Below, piece by piece: positions 42,671 to 52,633 of a stretch of 64,000 nt of DNA. Every line of letters begins with the position of its first letter. Position 1 is the first letter of the stretch. The notes below the pieces were generated by a model, which was given only the letters and a program-made list of their open reading frames with translations, was not told the origin of the DNA and did no database searches. The DNA comes from CAITSH01 sp025356665. GTDB lineage: Bacteria > Pseudomonadota > Gammaproteobacteria > Burkholderiales > SG8-39. The DNA lies in contig JANXRV010000094.1 in the NCBI GenBank assembly GCA_025356665.1, positions 1 through 64,000 on the forward strand, given 5' to 3'. The translations under genes and the position numbers were made by a program.

Positions 42671-44086
42671 TTACAGACTGTAATACATATCAAACTCGAT
42701 CGGATGCGTGGTCATGCGGAAACGCGTGACCTCGTCCATCTTGAGTGTGATGTAGGCATCGAGCATATCGTCGGAGAACACACCACCCTTGGTCAGGAAA
42801 GCGCGATCTTTGTCGAGTTCGGCCAGAGCCTGATCGAGCGAATGGCAGACGGTCGGAACCTTTGCCGCTTCTTCCGGCGGCAGGTGATACAAGTCCTTGT
42901 CGATCGGCTCGCCCGGATGGATTTTGTTCTGCACACCATCGAGGCCTGCCATCAACAACGCGGCAAACGCCATGTAGGGGTTGGCAGTGGGATCCGGGAA
43001 ACGAACCTCTACACGACGCCCCTTGGGATCCGTGACATAGGGAATACGGCAAGCCGCCGAACGATTGCGCGCAGAGTAAGCCAGGTTGATCGGCGCCTCG
43101 AAGCCCGGAACCAGGCGCTTGTAGCTGTTGGTACCCGGGTTGGTGATGGCGTTGAGCGCTTTGGCGTGCTTGATCACACCTCCGATGTAATACAGCGCGA
43201 AATCCGACAGCCCTGCATAACCGTCGCCGGCAAACAGGTTTTTGCCGTCCTTCCATACCGACTGGTGCACGTGCATGCCCGAACCATTGTCACCCACAAC
43301 CGGCTTGGGCATGAAAGTGGCGGTCTTGCCATAGGACGCGGCAACCATGTGGACCGTGTACTTTAGAATCTGGTTCCAGTCGGCACGTTTTACCAGGCTG
43401 TTGAAACGCGTGCCGATTTCGCACTGGCCGGCCGTGGCGACTTCGTGGTGATGCACCTCGACTTCAACGCCCTGCGCTTCGAGCGCAAGCGACATCGCGT
43501 TACGGATGTCCTGCAGCGTATCGGTCGGCGGAACGGGGAAGTAACCGCCTTTTACCGGGGCGCGGTGCGCCATGTTGCCGCCGTCGTACTCGATGCCGCT
43601 CGACCAGGGCGCCTCTTCGGAACTGATTTTCACGAAGGATCCGGACATGTCCGCGGCCCAGGTGACGGAATCAAAAATGAAAAATTCCGGCTCGGGGCCA
43701 AAGTAAGCCACATCGCCCAGTCCGCTGGACTTGAGATAAGCCTCGGCACGCTTGGCAAGCGAGCGCGGATCGCGGTCGTACCCTTTGCCGGTGGACGGCT
43801 CGATCACATCGCAAGTGATGTTAAGCGTGGTTTCATCGGTGAACGGATCGATGCGCGCCGAATCCGGATCCGGGTACAGCAGCATGTCTGAAGCTTCGAT
43901 GCCCTTCCAGCCGGCGATCGATGAGCCGTCGAAGGCATGGCCGCTGTCGAACTTGTCCTGGGTAAATTGCTTGGAGGGCACCTGAACGTGTTGCTCCTTG
44001 CCCCGGGTGTCGGTGAATCGGATATCAACGAACTTGACTTCCTGATCCTTGATCATCTTCAGTACATCGGCGGCAGACAATGCCAT
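42671..44086 (-). CDS. glnA: Glutamine synthetase type I
   Basis: GlnA makes glutamine from glutamate and ammonium with ATP and is the main ammonium-assimilating enzyme. At 471 aa it is a dodecameric GSI. The signature DGSS(I/M)AGW, the glutamate-binding NPGTNSYKRLVPGFEAP segment and the adenylylation site Y400 in DLYHLPPEEA show it is the adenylylated (GSI-beta) type, switched off by GlnE. The long leader carries a sigma54 promoter and NtrC-like boxes. Translation starts at ATG 44084-44086 with AGGAG upstream. Confidence 0.98.
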   Translation of the reverse strand: MALSAADVLKMIKDQEVKFVDIRFTDTRGKEQHVQVPSKQFTQDKFDSGHAFDGSSIAGWKGIEASDMLLYPDPDSARIDPFTDETTLNITCDVIEPSTGKGYDRDPRSLAKRAEAYLKSSGLGDVAYFGPEPEFFIFDSVTWAADMSGSFVKISSEEAPWSSGIEYDGGNMAHRAPVKGGYFPVPPTDTLQDIRNAMSLALEAQGVEVEVHHHEVATAGQCEIGTRFNSLVKRADWNQILKYTVHMVAASYGKTATFMPKPVVGDNGSGMHVHQSVWKDGKNLFAGDGYAGLSDFALYYIGGVIKHAKALNAITNPGTNSYKRLVPGFEAPINLAYSARNRSAACRIPYVTDPKGRRVEVRFPDPTANPYMAFAALLMAGLDGVQNKIHPGEPIDKDLYHLPPEEAAKVPTVCHSLDQALAELDKDRAFLTKGGVFSDDMLDAYITLKMDEVTRFRMTTHPIEFDMYYSL

Positions 44087-44260
44087 TTTTTTCTCCTAAA
44101 GTACGGGTTACGTGAAAATCGTCGGACGGGGCGTGATTGGGCGTATGCGCAAAGTCACCAAACATCATCTGCGAACGGACTCTGCCTGCGTATATTTCCA
44201 AACACATTGTGAGTAAGTGGAATAGAAATCAGCAGAAAGCATGCCATCGTCAAAAACAGG

Positions 44261-44276
44261 GGCAATCATTGTGCCA
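44261..44276 (-). promoter_or_regulatory. Sigma54 promoter of glnA
   Basis: Read on the minus strand the sequence is TGGCACAATGATTGCC: GG at -24 and GC at -12 with exactly 10 bases between, matching the sigma54 consensus. Transcription should begin near 44250, leaving a leader of about 164 bases before glnA. Confidence 0.85.
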
Positions 44277-44310
44277 CAAGCCTGCATGCTGAATTAGCTC
44301 CCAATTTACC

Positions 44311-44385
44311 GCACCATTATGGTGCTCTTGTGTTGAATAATGCAATATTACGGTGCGGACGTGGACAGTCGCACCATACAGGTTC
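44311..44385. promoter_or_regulatory. Three NtrC-like binding boxes
   Basis: GCACCATTATGGTGC (44311-44325) is a perfect GCACC-N5-GGTGC box. GCAATATTACGGTGC (44342-44356) and GCACCATACAGGTTC (44371-44385) are weaker copies, each with one good half. Centres are 31 and 29 bases apart, near -68, -99 and -128 from the predicted glnA start. The boxes also lie directly upstream of the divergent rhodanese gene. Confidence 0.8.
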
Positions 44386-44419
44386 ATTTTTACAACCTAC
44401 AGAAAGACTCAAGTTTTTT

Positions 44420-44872
44420 ATGGAAACGCCTGAAGCCCTGTTTGAAAAAGCCCGGCAGCGCGCCCTTGAAGCGCGCTTGCCGTATGCCGGCGCCTTGCTA
44501 CCAGATGAAGTACAAGCGCTGTTGCAATCGAATGTCGGCGCGCGCTTGGTGGATGTGCGCACAAAAGCAGAACTCGAATGGGTCGGCCGCGTGCCGGGCG
44601 CAATCGAAATCGAGTGGAACAGCTGGCCCGGCAGCCAACCCAATGCCAGCTTCATCGCGCAATTGCAGGCCGCGGTTCCGGCCGGTACCCCCTTGCTGTT
44701 CATGTGCCGCAGCGGTGTTCGCTCACACAATGCCGCGACTGCCGCAACGCAGGCCGGATTTGCGCAGAGTATTAATGTGCTGCAAGGATTTGAGGGCGAC
44801 AAGGATCCGCTGGGCCAGCGCAACAACATTGGCGGGTGGCGCAAAGCCGGCCTGCCCTGGACGCAGTCATAA
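44420..44872 (+). CDS. Rhodanese-like sulfurtransferase
   Basis: A single-domain 150-aa rhodanese with the active-site loop CRSGVRS (C96) and the conserved LVDVRTKAELEWVGRVPGA segment. Such proteins move persulfide sulfur; the donor and acceptor are not evident. I start at ATG 44420, where family similarity begins; the frame upstream would run through the NtrC boxes. It is divergent from glnA, so nitrogen-status control is possible. Confidence 0.88.
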   Translation: METPEALFEKARQRALEARLPYAGALLPDEVQALLQSNVGARLVDVRTKAELEWVGRVPGAIEIEWNSWPGSQPNASFIAQLQAAVPAGTPLLFMCRSGVRSHNAATAATQAGFAQSINVLQGFEGDKDPLGQRNNIGGWRKAGLPWTQS

Positions 44873-44948
44873 ATACCTGAACGCCTGAAAATCCGGACGC
44901 GCGTCCCTTGCGCTATTCCTGCAACACAAGTAGGCGAAGGCGCTCGAT

Positions 44949-45125
44949 GACCGCCTGAGCAATGCGCGAGGGAGTTTTGACGCCGCCTGCTTCGCCCAGG
45001 AATGGCGCGATGACGCCGGCACCTGGTTTCGCTCCGAGGACAATGAGAACTGGTAATGCGACGCGTCGGACCTGATGCGCCGGCGCATCGCCAGCATCGG
45101 CGACCCGCGCATCAGCGCCGCTTAA
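44949..45125 (+). pseudogene. Remnant of a DUF1348 (NTF2/SnoaL-fold) gene
   Basis: The frame reads FAQEWRDDAGTWFRSEDNENW, then a stop at 45054-45056, then CDASDLMRRRIASIGDPRI before a second stop at 45123. DUF1348 proteins carry the matching block with EWHDD-G-W, RSYGNENWEFD and GLMRRR-ASIND-PI. Here a stop replaces the Glu codon after NENW, the N-terminal half is absent, and an in-frame TAG lies just upstream at 44931. It is a decayed gene between the rhodanese gene and the cyanate operon. The remaining gap, 45126-45375, holds no gene I recognise. Confidence 0.75.
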
Positions 45126-45375
45126 CACCAGTGTCGTTGTCAATGGCAGCCGGGCCACCGCCACGATGACCATCCGCGGCTTTCCAACCTCCGCTTGCAA
45201 GCCCGTCAAAAATAGTCCGCCCCGCGCCGGTGCGCGCACGCACCAACTCGAACGCCGGTAGCTTGGTTTGCAGCCAGTCGCGTTCGCGTGAATGTGTTTC
45301 ACAATATGACAAACTTCAACGAACCCGTTATCGCACAAGCACTTATCCGTCCGACAAGCGGAAGCGCAAACGACT

Positions 45376-45390
45376 TGGCACGGTTGATGC
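45376..45390 (+). promoter_or_regulatory. Sigma54-type promoter of the cyanate operon
   Basis: TGGCACGGTTGATGC has GG and GC separated by exactly 10 bases, with a perfect TGGCAC -24 half and a weaker -12 half (ATGCG instead of TTGCA). Transcription would start near 45402, 31 bases before the GTG start of cynA. One weak NtrC-like box (45219-45233, GCCCC-N5-GGTGC) lies about 170 bases upstream. Confidence 0.6.
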
Positions 45391-45432
45391 GAAGCCTCAA
45401 TGACATACATAAAATTATTGAGGAGAAACAAG

Positions 45433-46818
45433 GTGTCGGCATTTGGCAATCCATTCAATTCCAAAGTGCGCCTCGGCGCATCCGCCTGCACTTGCGGCCG
45501 GCATGCGAGCCAGTCTGAGCACGAGTTCGAGGCACCGGCGATCGACGAGCCGCAATCAAACGACATCGACACGCTCAACCACCGGGTGATCGAATCAGCG
45601 TTGATGCGCGCGCTCTTTCCGCAGGACGCCACCCGTCGGCGTTTTCTCGAGGCCGTCGGCTCGTCGACCGCAATGGCCGCGATCGCCAGCGTACTGCCGA
45701 TAGGCGCGCTCTCGGCCATGGCTCAGGACAAGGGGCCTCTGGAAAAAAAGGACCTCAAGATCGGCTTTATCGCCATCACTTGCGCCACGCCACTGATCAT
45801 GGCCGATCCGCTGGGCTTCTACAAAAAGGAAGGCCTCAACATCCAATTGATGAAAACGGCCGGCTGGGCGTTGATTCGCGACAAAATGCTCAACAAGGAG
45901 CATGACGCCAGCCACTTTCTTTCGCCCATGCCGCTTGCCATCTCGATGGGGCTGGGCTCCTCGGCGCAAGCTATGAGCATCGCAACCATCCAGAACGTCA
46001 ACGGACAAGCGATCACGCTGCACAACAAGCACAAGGACAAGCGCGACCCCAAGCAGTGGAAGGGCTTCAAGTTCGCCGTGCCCTTCGAATACTCGATGCA
46101 CAACTTCCTGTTGCGCTATTACGTCGCCGAACACGGCCTCGATCCGGATACCGACATCCAGATCCGCGTGACGCCGCCGCCGGAGATGGTGGCCAACCTG
46201 CGCGCCGGAAACATTGACGGCTTTCTTGGACCCGATCCCTTCAACCAGCGCGCCGTGTACGACGAGGTGGGCTTCATCCACATGCTTTCCAAGGAACTGT
46301 GGGATGGCCATCCCTGCTGCGCCTTCGGGACATCGGAAGCCTTTATCAAGGAAAATCCCAACACCTTCGCCGCCCTCTACCGCGCCGTGCTCACCGCCGC
46401 CGCCATGGCGCGCGAACCGCGCAACCGCTCGCTCATCGCCAAGGTCATCGCACCGCCGAACTACCTCAACCAGCCCGAGACGGTGATCGAGCAGGTGCTC
46501 ACCGGAAAATTCGCCGACGGCCTGGGCAACATCAAGAATGTGCCCGACCGCGCCGACTTCGACCCCTTCCCGTGGCAATCGATGGCAGTGTGGATGCTGA
46601 CGCAGATGAAGCGCTGGGGCTACGTCAAGGGCGATGTCAATTACAAGGCCATTGCCGAAAAGGTCTTTCTTGCCACCGACGCAAGAAAACGCATGGCCGA
46701 GCTGGGCCAAAAGGCGCCGGCCACCAGTTACGCCAAGTTCAAGGTCATGGGCAAGGAATTTGATCCGGCGTCCCCGGACAAGTACCTGGCAAGCTTCGCC
46801 ATCAAGAAATCCGCCTGA
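45433..46818 (+). CDS. cynA: Cyanate/nitrate-type ABC transporter substrate-binding protein
   Basis: A 461-aa NrtA/CynA-family binding protein. The long N-terminus starts NPFNSKVRLGASACTCGRHASQSEH, a block common to this subgroup, then a twin-arginine signal (TRRRFLEAVGSSTAMAA) about 60 residues further on, so it is probably exported by Tat. GAGGAG at 45420-45425 selects GTG 45433; an ATG at 45400 would precede this ribosome site and lie at the predicted transcription start. The permease, ATPase and cyanase genes that follow make cyanate the most likely ligand, with nitrate or nitrite as alternatives. Confidence 0.88.
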   Translation: MSAFGNPFNSKVRLGASACTCGRHASQSEHEFEAPAIDEPQSNDIDTLNHRVIESALMRALFPQDATRRRFLEAVGSSTAMAAIASVLPIGALSAMAQDKGPLEKKDLKIGFIAITCATPLIMADPLGFYKKEGLNIQLMKTAGWALIRDKMLNKEHDASHFLSPMPLAISMGLGSSAQAMSIATIQNVNGQAITLHNKHKDKRDPKQWKGFKFAVPFEYSMHNFLLRYYVAEHGLDPDTDIQIRVTPPPEMVANLRAGNIDGFLGPDPFNQRAVYDEVGFIHMLSKELWDGHPCCAFGTSEAFIKENPNTFAALYRAVLTAAAMAREPRNRSLIAKVIAPPNYLNQPETVIEQVLTGKFADGLGNIKNVPDRADFDPFPWQSMAVWMLTQMKRWGYVKGDVNYKAIAEKVFLATDARKRMAELGQKAPATSYAKFKVMGKEFDPASPDKYLASFAIKKSA

Positions 46819-46835
46819 AGCGCGCGCCCTAGCCG

Positions 46836-47672
46836 ATGTTCTCGTCCACCGCTTTCAAGGCAGCGCTGCTGTCGCTGCTGTTCCTCGTCATCCTGCTCGG
46901 CGCATGGCATCTCGCGACGCTGCCCAAGGCGGAGGCGCAAGGCGCCAACGACGAATACGCCAAGCTGATGGGCAAGGGCGCGAAAAAATCCGATGGGTTC
47001 CCCACACCGGCGCAATTTGGCGATGCCATCGCCAGGAACCTCGCCGAACCGTTTTACGACCGCGGCAGCAACGACAAGGGCATAGGCATCCAGCTGGGCC
47101 ACTCGCTCGCCCGCGTCGGACTTGGCTACCTGCTCGCCATGCTGCTGGCGATTCCGCTTGGCTTTGTCATCGGCATGTCGCCGCTGATTTATCGCGCACT
47201 CGATCCGTTCATCCAGATCCTCAAGCCCATATCCCCGCTGGCCTGGATGCCGATCGCGCTCTACACCATCAAGGACTCCTCCTTGTCGGGGATATTCGTC
47301 ATATTCATCTGTTCGGTCTGGCCGATGCTGATCAACACCGCCTACGGCGTCGCCGCAGTAAGGCGCGAATGGCTCAACGTCGCCAAGACGCTGGAAGTGC
47401 GGCCATTGCGCAAGGCCTTCCTCGTCATCCTGCCCGCCGCCGCGCCGACGATTCTCACCGGCATGCGTATTTCCATGGGCATCGCCTGGCTGGTGATCGT
47501 CGCCGCCGAAATGCTGGTCGGCGGCACCGGCATCGGCTACTTTGTCTGGAATGAATGGAACAACCTCAATCTCACCAACGTGATGTTTGCCATCCTGGTG
47601 ATCGGCGTTGTCGGCATGGCGCTCGACCTGGCCATCGGCCGGCTGCAAAAATTCGTCACCTACGTCGATTAA
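46836..47672 (+). CDS. cynB: Cyanate/nitrate-type ABC transporter permease
   Basis: A 278-aa NrtB-family inner-membrane permease with an N-terminal hydrophobic segment, a polar periplasmic stretch (about 30-90) and five further membrane segments. KTLEVRPLRKAFLVILPAAAP is the ATPase-coupling loop. It starts 17 bases after the binding protein gene and is followed by the ATPase gene after 10 bases. Confidence 0.92.
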   Translation: MFSSTAFKAALLSLLFLVILLGAWHLATLPKAEAQGANDEYAKLMGKGAKKSDGFPTPAQFGDAIARNLAEPFYDRGSNDKGIGIQLGHSLARVGLGYLLAMLLAIPLGFVIGMSPLIYRALDPFIQILKPISPLAWMPIALYTIKDSSLSGIFVIFICSVWPMLINTAYGVAAVRREWLNVAKTLEVRPLRKAFLVILPAAAPTILTGMRISMGIAWLVIVAAEMLVGGTGIGYFVWNEWNNLNLTNVMFAILVIGVVGMALDLAIGRLQKFVTYVD

Positions 47673-47682
47673 GAACGGACCC

Positions 47683-48597
47683 GTGGCCTTTCTCGAAATC
47701 CAGGACTTGAAAAAAACCTATCCGACTGCGGATGGCAAGGGCGTCACCGTGTTCGAGAACGTCAACTTCAACATCGAAAAGGGCGAGTTCGTCTGCATCA
47801 TCGGCCATTCGGGCTGCGGCAAGACCACCATACTCAACGTCCTCGCCGGCCTCGACCAGGCCAGCGACGGCGTGGTGGTGATGGACGACCGCGAGGTGTC
47901 CGGTCCATCACTGGAACGCGGCGTGGTCTTCCAGGGCCACGCGCTGATGCCCTGGCTGTCGGTGATGAAGAACATCGCCTTCGCCGTAAAGAGCAAATGG
48001 CCCGAATGGAACGCCATACAGGTGCAGACACATTGCCAGAAGTTCATAGAAATGGTCGGGCTCACCGGCGCCGAACACAAGAAACCGTCGGAACTTTCAG
48101 GCGGCATGAAGCAGCGTGTCGGCATCGCCCGCGCCTTCGCCATCCAGCCCAAAATGCTACTGCTTGACGAGCCCTTCGGGGCGCTTGACGCGCTGACGCG
48201 CGGCACCATCCAGGATGAGCTGCTGCGCATCGTCCAGGCCACCCACCAGACGGTGTTCATGATCACGCACGATGTCGACGAGTCGATTCTGCTCGCCGAC
48301 AAGATCATGCTCATGTCCAACGGCCCTCGCGCCGCGATTGCGGAAATCGTCGAGAACACCATGCCGCGCGACCGCACGCGCACCGACATGCACCACAACC
48401 CGCAGTACTACAAAATCCGCAACCATCTGGTCGATTTTCTCATCAACCGCTCAAAGCAATTTCAGAGCGGCTCGATCCAGAAGGGCGAAACCCAGCGCCC
48501 GTCACAACCGCTGGTCGTGCGACCAGGACTGGCCGCGGATGACACACCCGATGCGGGGGCCCGACTCGCAGACAACGTGGTCAAGCTCAGACACTGA
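47683..48597 (+). CDS. cynD: Cyanate/nitrate-type ABC transporter ATPase
   Basis: A 304-aa NrtD-family ATPase with Walker A GHSGCGKTT near 40-48, LSGGMKQRVGIARA and the Walker B LLLDEPFGALD. The C-terminal tail of about 50 residues beyond the ATPase core is Gln/Pro/Arg-rich and not conserved in general. Start is GTG 47683, placed where similarity begins; the frame upstream lies inside the permease gene. Unlike NrtC, it has no fused binding domain. Confidence 0.92.
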   Translation: MAFLEIQDLKKTYPTADGKGVTVFENVNFNIEKGEFVCIIGHSGCGKTTILNVLAGLDQASDGVVVMDDREVSGPSLERGVVFQGHALMPWLSVMKNIAFAVKSKWPEWNAIQVQTHCQKFIEMVGLTGAEHKKPSELSGGMKQRVGIARAFAIQPKMLLLDEPFGALDALTRGTIQDELLRIVQATHQTVFMITHDVDESILLADKIMLMSNGPRAAIAEIVENTMPRDRTRTDMHHNPQYYKIRNHLVDFLINRSKQFQSGSIQKGETQRPSQPLVVRPGLAADDTPDAGARLADNVVKLRH

Positions 48598-48620
48598 CAT
48601 CACATTTAAAGGAGAACACA

Positions 48621-49094
48621 ATGAAAAAATCCACCAGCCTGATGAAACCGATGAAACGCGGGGACATCACCGACCTCATCGCCTTTCGCAAGGTCACCCT
48701 GGGCATCAAATGGGCCGCCGTGGCCAAAAAAGTCGGCCAAAGCAAGGAATGGGTCACCGCCGCCTGCCTCGGCCAGATGCAAATGACCCAGAAACAGGCC
48801 GAAACGGTGGGCAAGATTTTCGACCTGCCCGAAGAGGCCGTGCTTATACTGCAGACAGTCCCCTACAAGGGTTCCCTGCCCACGGCTGTGCCGACCGACC
48901 CGCTGATTTACCGCTGGTACGAAATCGTCAGTGTCTACGGCACCACCATCAAGGAACTGATTCACGAGGAGTTCGGCGACGGCATCATGAGCGCGATCGA
49001 CTTTTCCATGGACATACAGCGCCAGCCCGATCCGAAAGGAGACCGGGTGCATGTCGAACTGTCGGGCAAGTTCCTGCCTTACAAGACGTATTGA
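48621..49094 (+). CDS. cynS: Cyanase (cyanate hydratase)
   Basis: CynS converts cyanate and bicarbonate into ammonia and carbon dioxide (via carbamate), giving both detoxification and a nitrogen source. The 157-aa decameric enzyme keeps the catalytic triad R98, E101 and S124 (YRWYEIVSVYG and GIMSAIDFSMD), offset by two from E. coli. An N-terminal helix-turn-helix-like region precedes it. AAAGGAGA gives a strong ribosome site. As last gene of the transporter operon it identifies the substrate as cyanate. Confidence 0.96.
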   Translation: MKKSTSLMKPMKRGDITDLIAFRKVTLGIKWAAVAKKVGQSKEWVTAACLGQMQMTQKQAETVGKIFDLPEEAVLILQTVPYKGSLPTAVPTDPLIYRWYEIVSVYGTTIKELIHEEFGDGIMSAIDFSMDIQRQPDPKGDRVHVELSGKFLPYKTY

Positions 49095-49224
49095 AGCCGG
49101 ACGCGGCTTGCCCGCGCCGGTTTAATTCCGCACGAATGGGTGGACAGCCTTCGGGCCACTGCTCATCGCGCGGTGATTGCATGCCACAAATGCTGTTTTC
49201 TCATCATTCTTTCCCGGAGGCTTT

Positions 49225-50331
49225 ATGAATCGCAGAAAATTCCTGACCCAAGCGGGCGCCGGCGTTGTTACAGCCACGGCCGCAGCGCAAGCCGTCGCCC
49301 AAACACCAGGCTTGCCCGAGGTACGCTGGCGCTGCGCTTCGAGCTTTCCCAAAAGCCTCGATACCATTTACGGCGGCGGCGAGACTATCGCCAAGCGCGT
49401 TGCTGCCATCACCGGCGGCAAGTTCCAGATCCGCGTGTTCGGTGCGGGCGAGATCGTGCCGGCCTTCGGCACGGTCGACGCGGTGCAGCAGGGCACGGTC
49501 GAGTGCACGCATACGGCGAGTTATTACTTCGTCGGCAAGAACAAGACCTTTGCCTTTGACACCACGCTGCCCTTCGGCATGAACCAGCGCCAGCAAAACG
49601 CCTGGATCTACTACGGCGGCGGACTGGAACTGGTGCGCGAATTCTTCCGCGAGTTCAACATCATTTCCTTCCCGGCCGGCAACACCGGCTGCCAGATGGG
49701 CGGTTGGTTCAGGAAGGAAGTGAAGACCGTCAAGGACCTGAAAGGCATCAAGATGCGCATCGCCGGACTGGGCGGCGAGGTCATGGCCCGCCTGGGAGCG
49801 GTTCCGCAGCAGCTGCCCGGCGGCGACATTTACCCGGCGCTTGAGCGCGGCACCATCGACGCCGCTGAATGGGTCGGGCCTTACGACGACGAGAAACTCG
49901 GCTTCTACAAAATCGCCCCGCATTACTACTACCCCGGGTGGTGGGAAGCCGACTCGATGTATTCCCTGTTCGTCAACACCAAGGAATGGGAAAAGCTGCC
50001 CAAGGAATACCAGGCCGCCATCGAGGCCGCCTCCTACGAAGCCAATACCGACATGATGGCCAAGTACGACTTCCAGAATCCGCAGGCACTGCTGCGGCTT
50101 GTCAAGAACGGCGTCAAGCTGCACGCCTTTTCGCCCGAAATCATGAAAGCGGCACACAAGGCCTCATTTGAACTCTATGAGGAAGAGGCCGTCAAGAACC
50201 CATCGTGGAAAAAGATCTACGAACCGTGGAAGAAATTCCGCCAGGACGAATTCCTCTGGCACCGGGTGGCCGAACAGACGCTTAATACCTTCCTGCTTAA
50301 CAACCCGGATCCGATTCCAGGCAAGAAATAG
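49225..50331 (+). CDS. TRAP transporter substrate-binding protein, TakP-like (Tat-exported)
   Basis: A 368-aa DctP-family protein with a twin-arginine signal (MNRRKFLTQAGAG). GGDIYPALERGTIDAAEWVGPYDDEKLGFYK and YYYPGWWE segments match TakP-like binding proteins for 2-oxo acids or lactate, which bind the acid through a conserved Arg and a cation. GGAGG at 49216-49220 sets ATG 49225; an upstream start would add 16 residues ahead of the signal. It converges with dctM-dctQ across a shared terminator, and together they form a full transporter. Confidence 0.92.
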   Translation: MNRRKFLTQAGAGVVTATAAAQAVAQTPGLPEVRWRCASSFPKSLDTIYGGGETIAKRVAAITGGKFQIRVFGAGEIVPAFGTVDAVQQGTVECTHTASYYFVGKNKTFAFDTTLPFGMNQRQQNAWIYYGGGLELVREFFREFNIISFPAGNTGCQMGGWFRKEVKTVKDLKGIKMRIAGLGGEVMARLGAVPQQLPGGDIYPALERGTIDAAEWVGPYDDEKLGFYKIAPHYYYPGWWEADSMYSLFVNTKEWEKLPKEYQAAIEAASYEANTDMMAKYDFQNPQALLRLVKNGVKLHAFSPEIMKAAHKASFELYEEEAVKNPSWKKIYEPWKKFRQDEFLWHRVAEQTLNTFLLNNPDPIPGKK

Positions 50332-50345
50332 CCGGTGCGGGTGAT

Positions 50346-50373
50346 AAAAAGGCCCCGTAATCGGGGCCTTTTT
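50346..50373. terminator. Bidirectional terminator between dctP and dctM
   Basis: GGCCCCG (50351-50357) pairs with CGGGGCC (50362-50368) around TAAT, with an A-run before and a T-run after. It serves both converging TRAP genes. Confidence 0.85.
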
Positions 50374-50393
50374 ATTTAGCATGTTTCCCGGAG

Positions 50394-51892
<1,499 letters not shown>

Positions 51893-51893
<1 letters not shown>

Positions 51894-52432
51894 TACAACG
51901 CCTCCTTCTTGTGTTCAGCCGGATTGGGAATCAGGCCTTGCAAAAAAGCCGCGCGCTTGATGATCTCGGACACGCCCTGCAGCGCCAGCATGCTGAACGC
52001 GACAGGAATAAGCAGCCGCACCGGCCAGCGAATCAGGCCGCCATTATCTGAGGACATTTCACTGATTTGGAACGAATTGACCAGCGTCGGCCAGCTGTAC
52101 CAGATGATGATTAACACCATAGGCAACAGGGCGAACAGGCTGCCGACAATGTCGATCCATGCCTGGACCCGCGGCGACAAGCGCCCGGCGATGACGTCGA
52201 TGCGCACATGATCATTGCGCTTTAGCGCGTAGGCGGCCACCAGCAGAAACATCGCCGAATTGAGATACCACTGGATCTCCAGCCAGCCGTTGGAACTCAG
52301 ATTGACGGTATAGCGCACCAGGGCGTTGGCGGTGCAAATGACCACTGCAGCAAGAATCAGCCAGGCCGAGGCCTTGCCGATACGCTCGTTGACAAGATCG
52401 ATAAAACGCGAAAAGCGCAGAAGTGAGGACAT
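51893..52432 (-). CDS. TRAP transporter small permease (DctQ)
   Basis: A 179-aa inner-membrane protein with four hydrophobic segments, starting MSSLLRFSRFIDLVNERIGKA. It is larger than the minimal DctQ and has a charged C-terminal end. Its stop overlaps the DctM start by one base, so the two are translationally coupled. Upstream of it (52433-52633) is a divergent gap shared with the gamma-glutamyltransferase gene. Confidence 0.9.
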
Positions 52433-52547
52433 GGATGGCAGACCAGGTTAAGGGCAACAAATCATGCTTGAAGCTTAAGCAATCAGCATGCCGATCATAC
52501 CCGTTTCCCTGTCAGTAAAACCCAACTAAGTGGGGAGTGCACACCTG

Positions 52548-52578
52548 CTGAAAAGGCGCGCCAATCGGGCATTTCCAG
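52548..52578. repeat. Short palindromic element, copy 2
   Basis: CTGAAAA (52548-52554) and TTTCCAG (52572-52578) flank 17 bases containing CGCCAAT-GGG, followed by CTTATC. The arm length, 17-base spacing and the 13-base string TTTCCAGCTTATC are shared with 37913-37949. The left arm has one mismatch. Confidence 0.45.
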
Positions 52579-52633
52579 CTTATCCACTGCATCTGCCTTA
52601 CAATTCCGGATCCCTCCTACTGTTGGCGTCATC

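Noticed and set aside
44913..45719. 268-codon open frame on the minus strand across the cyanate promoter region
   Set aside because: It overlaps the start of cynA, its sigma54 promoter and the DUF1348 remnant. I recognise no family, although the part at 45112-45312 is not explained by another gene.
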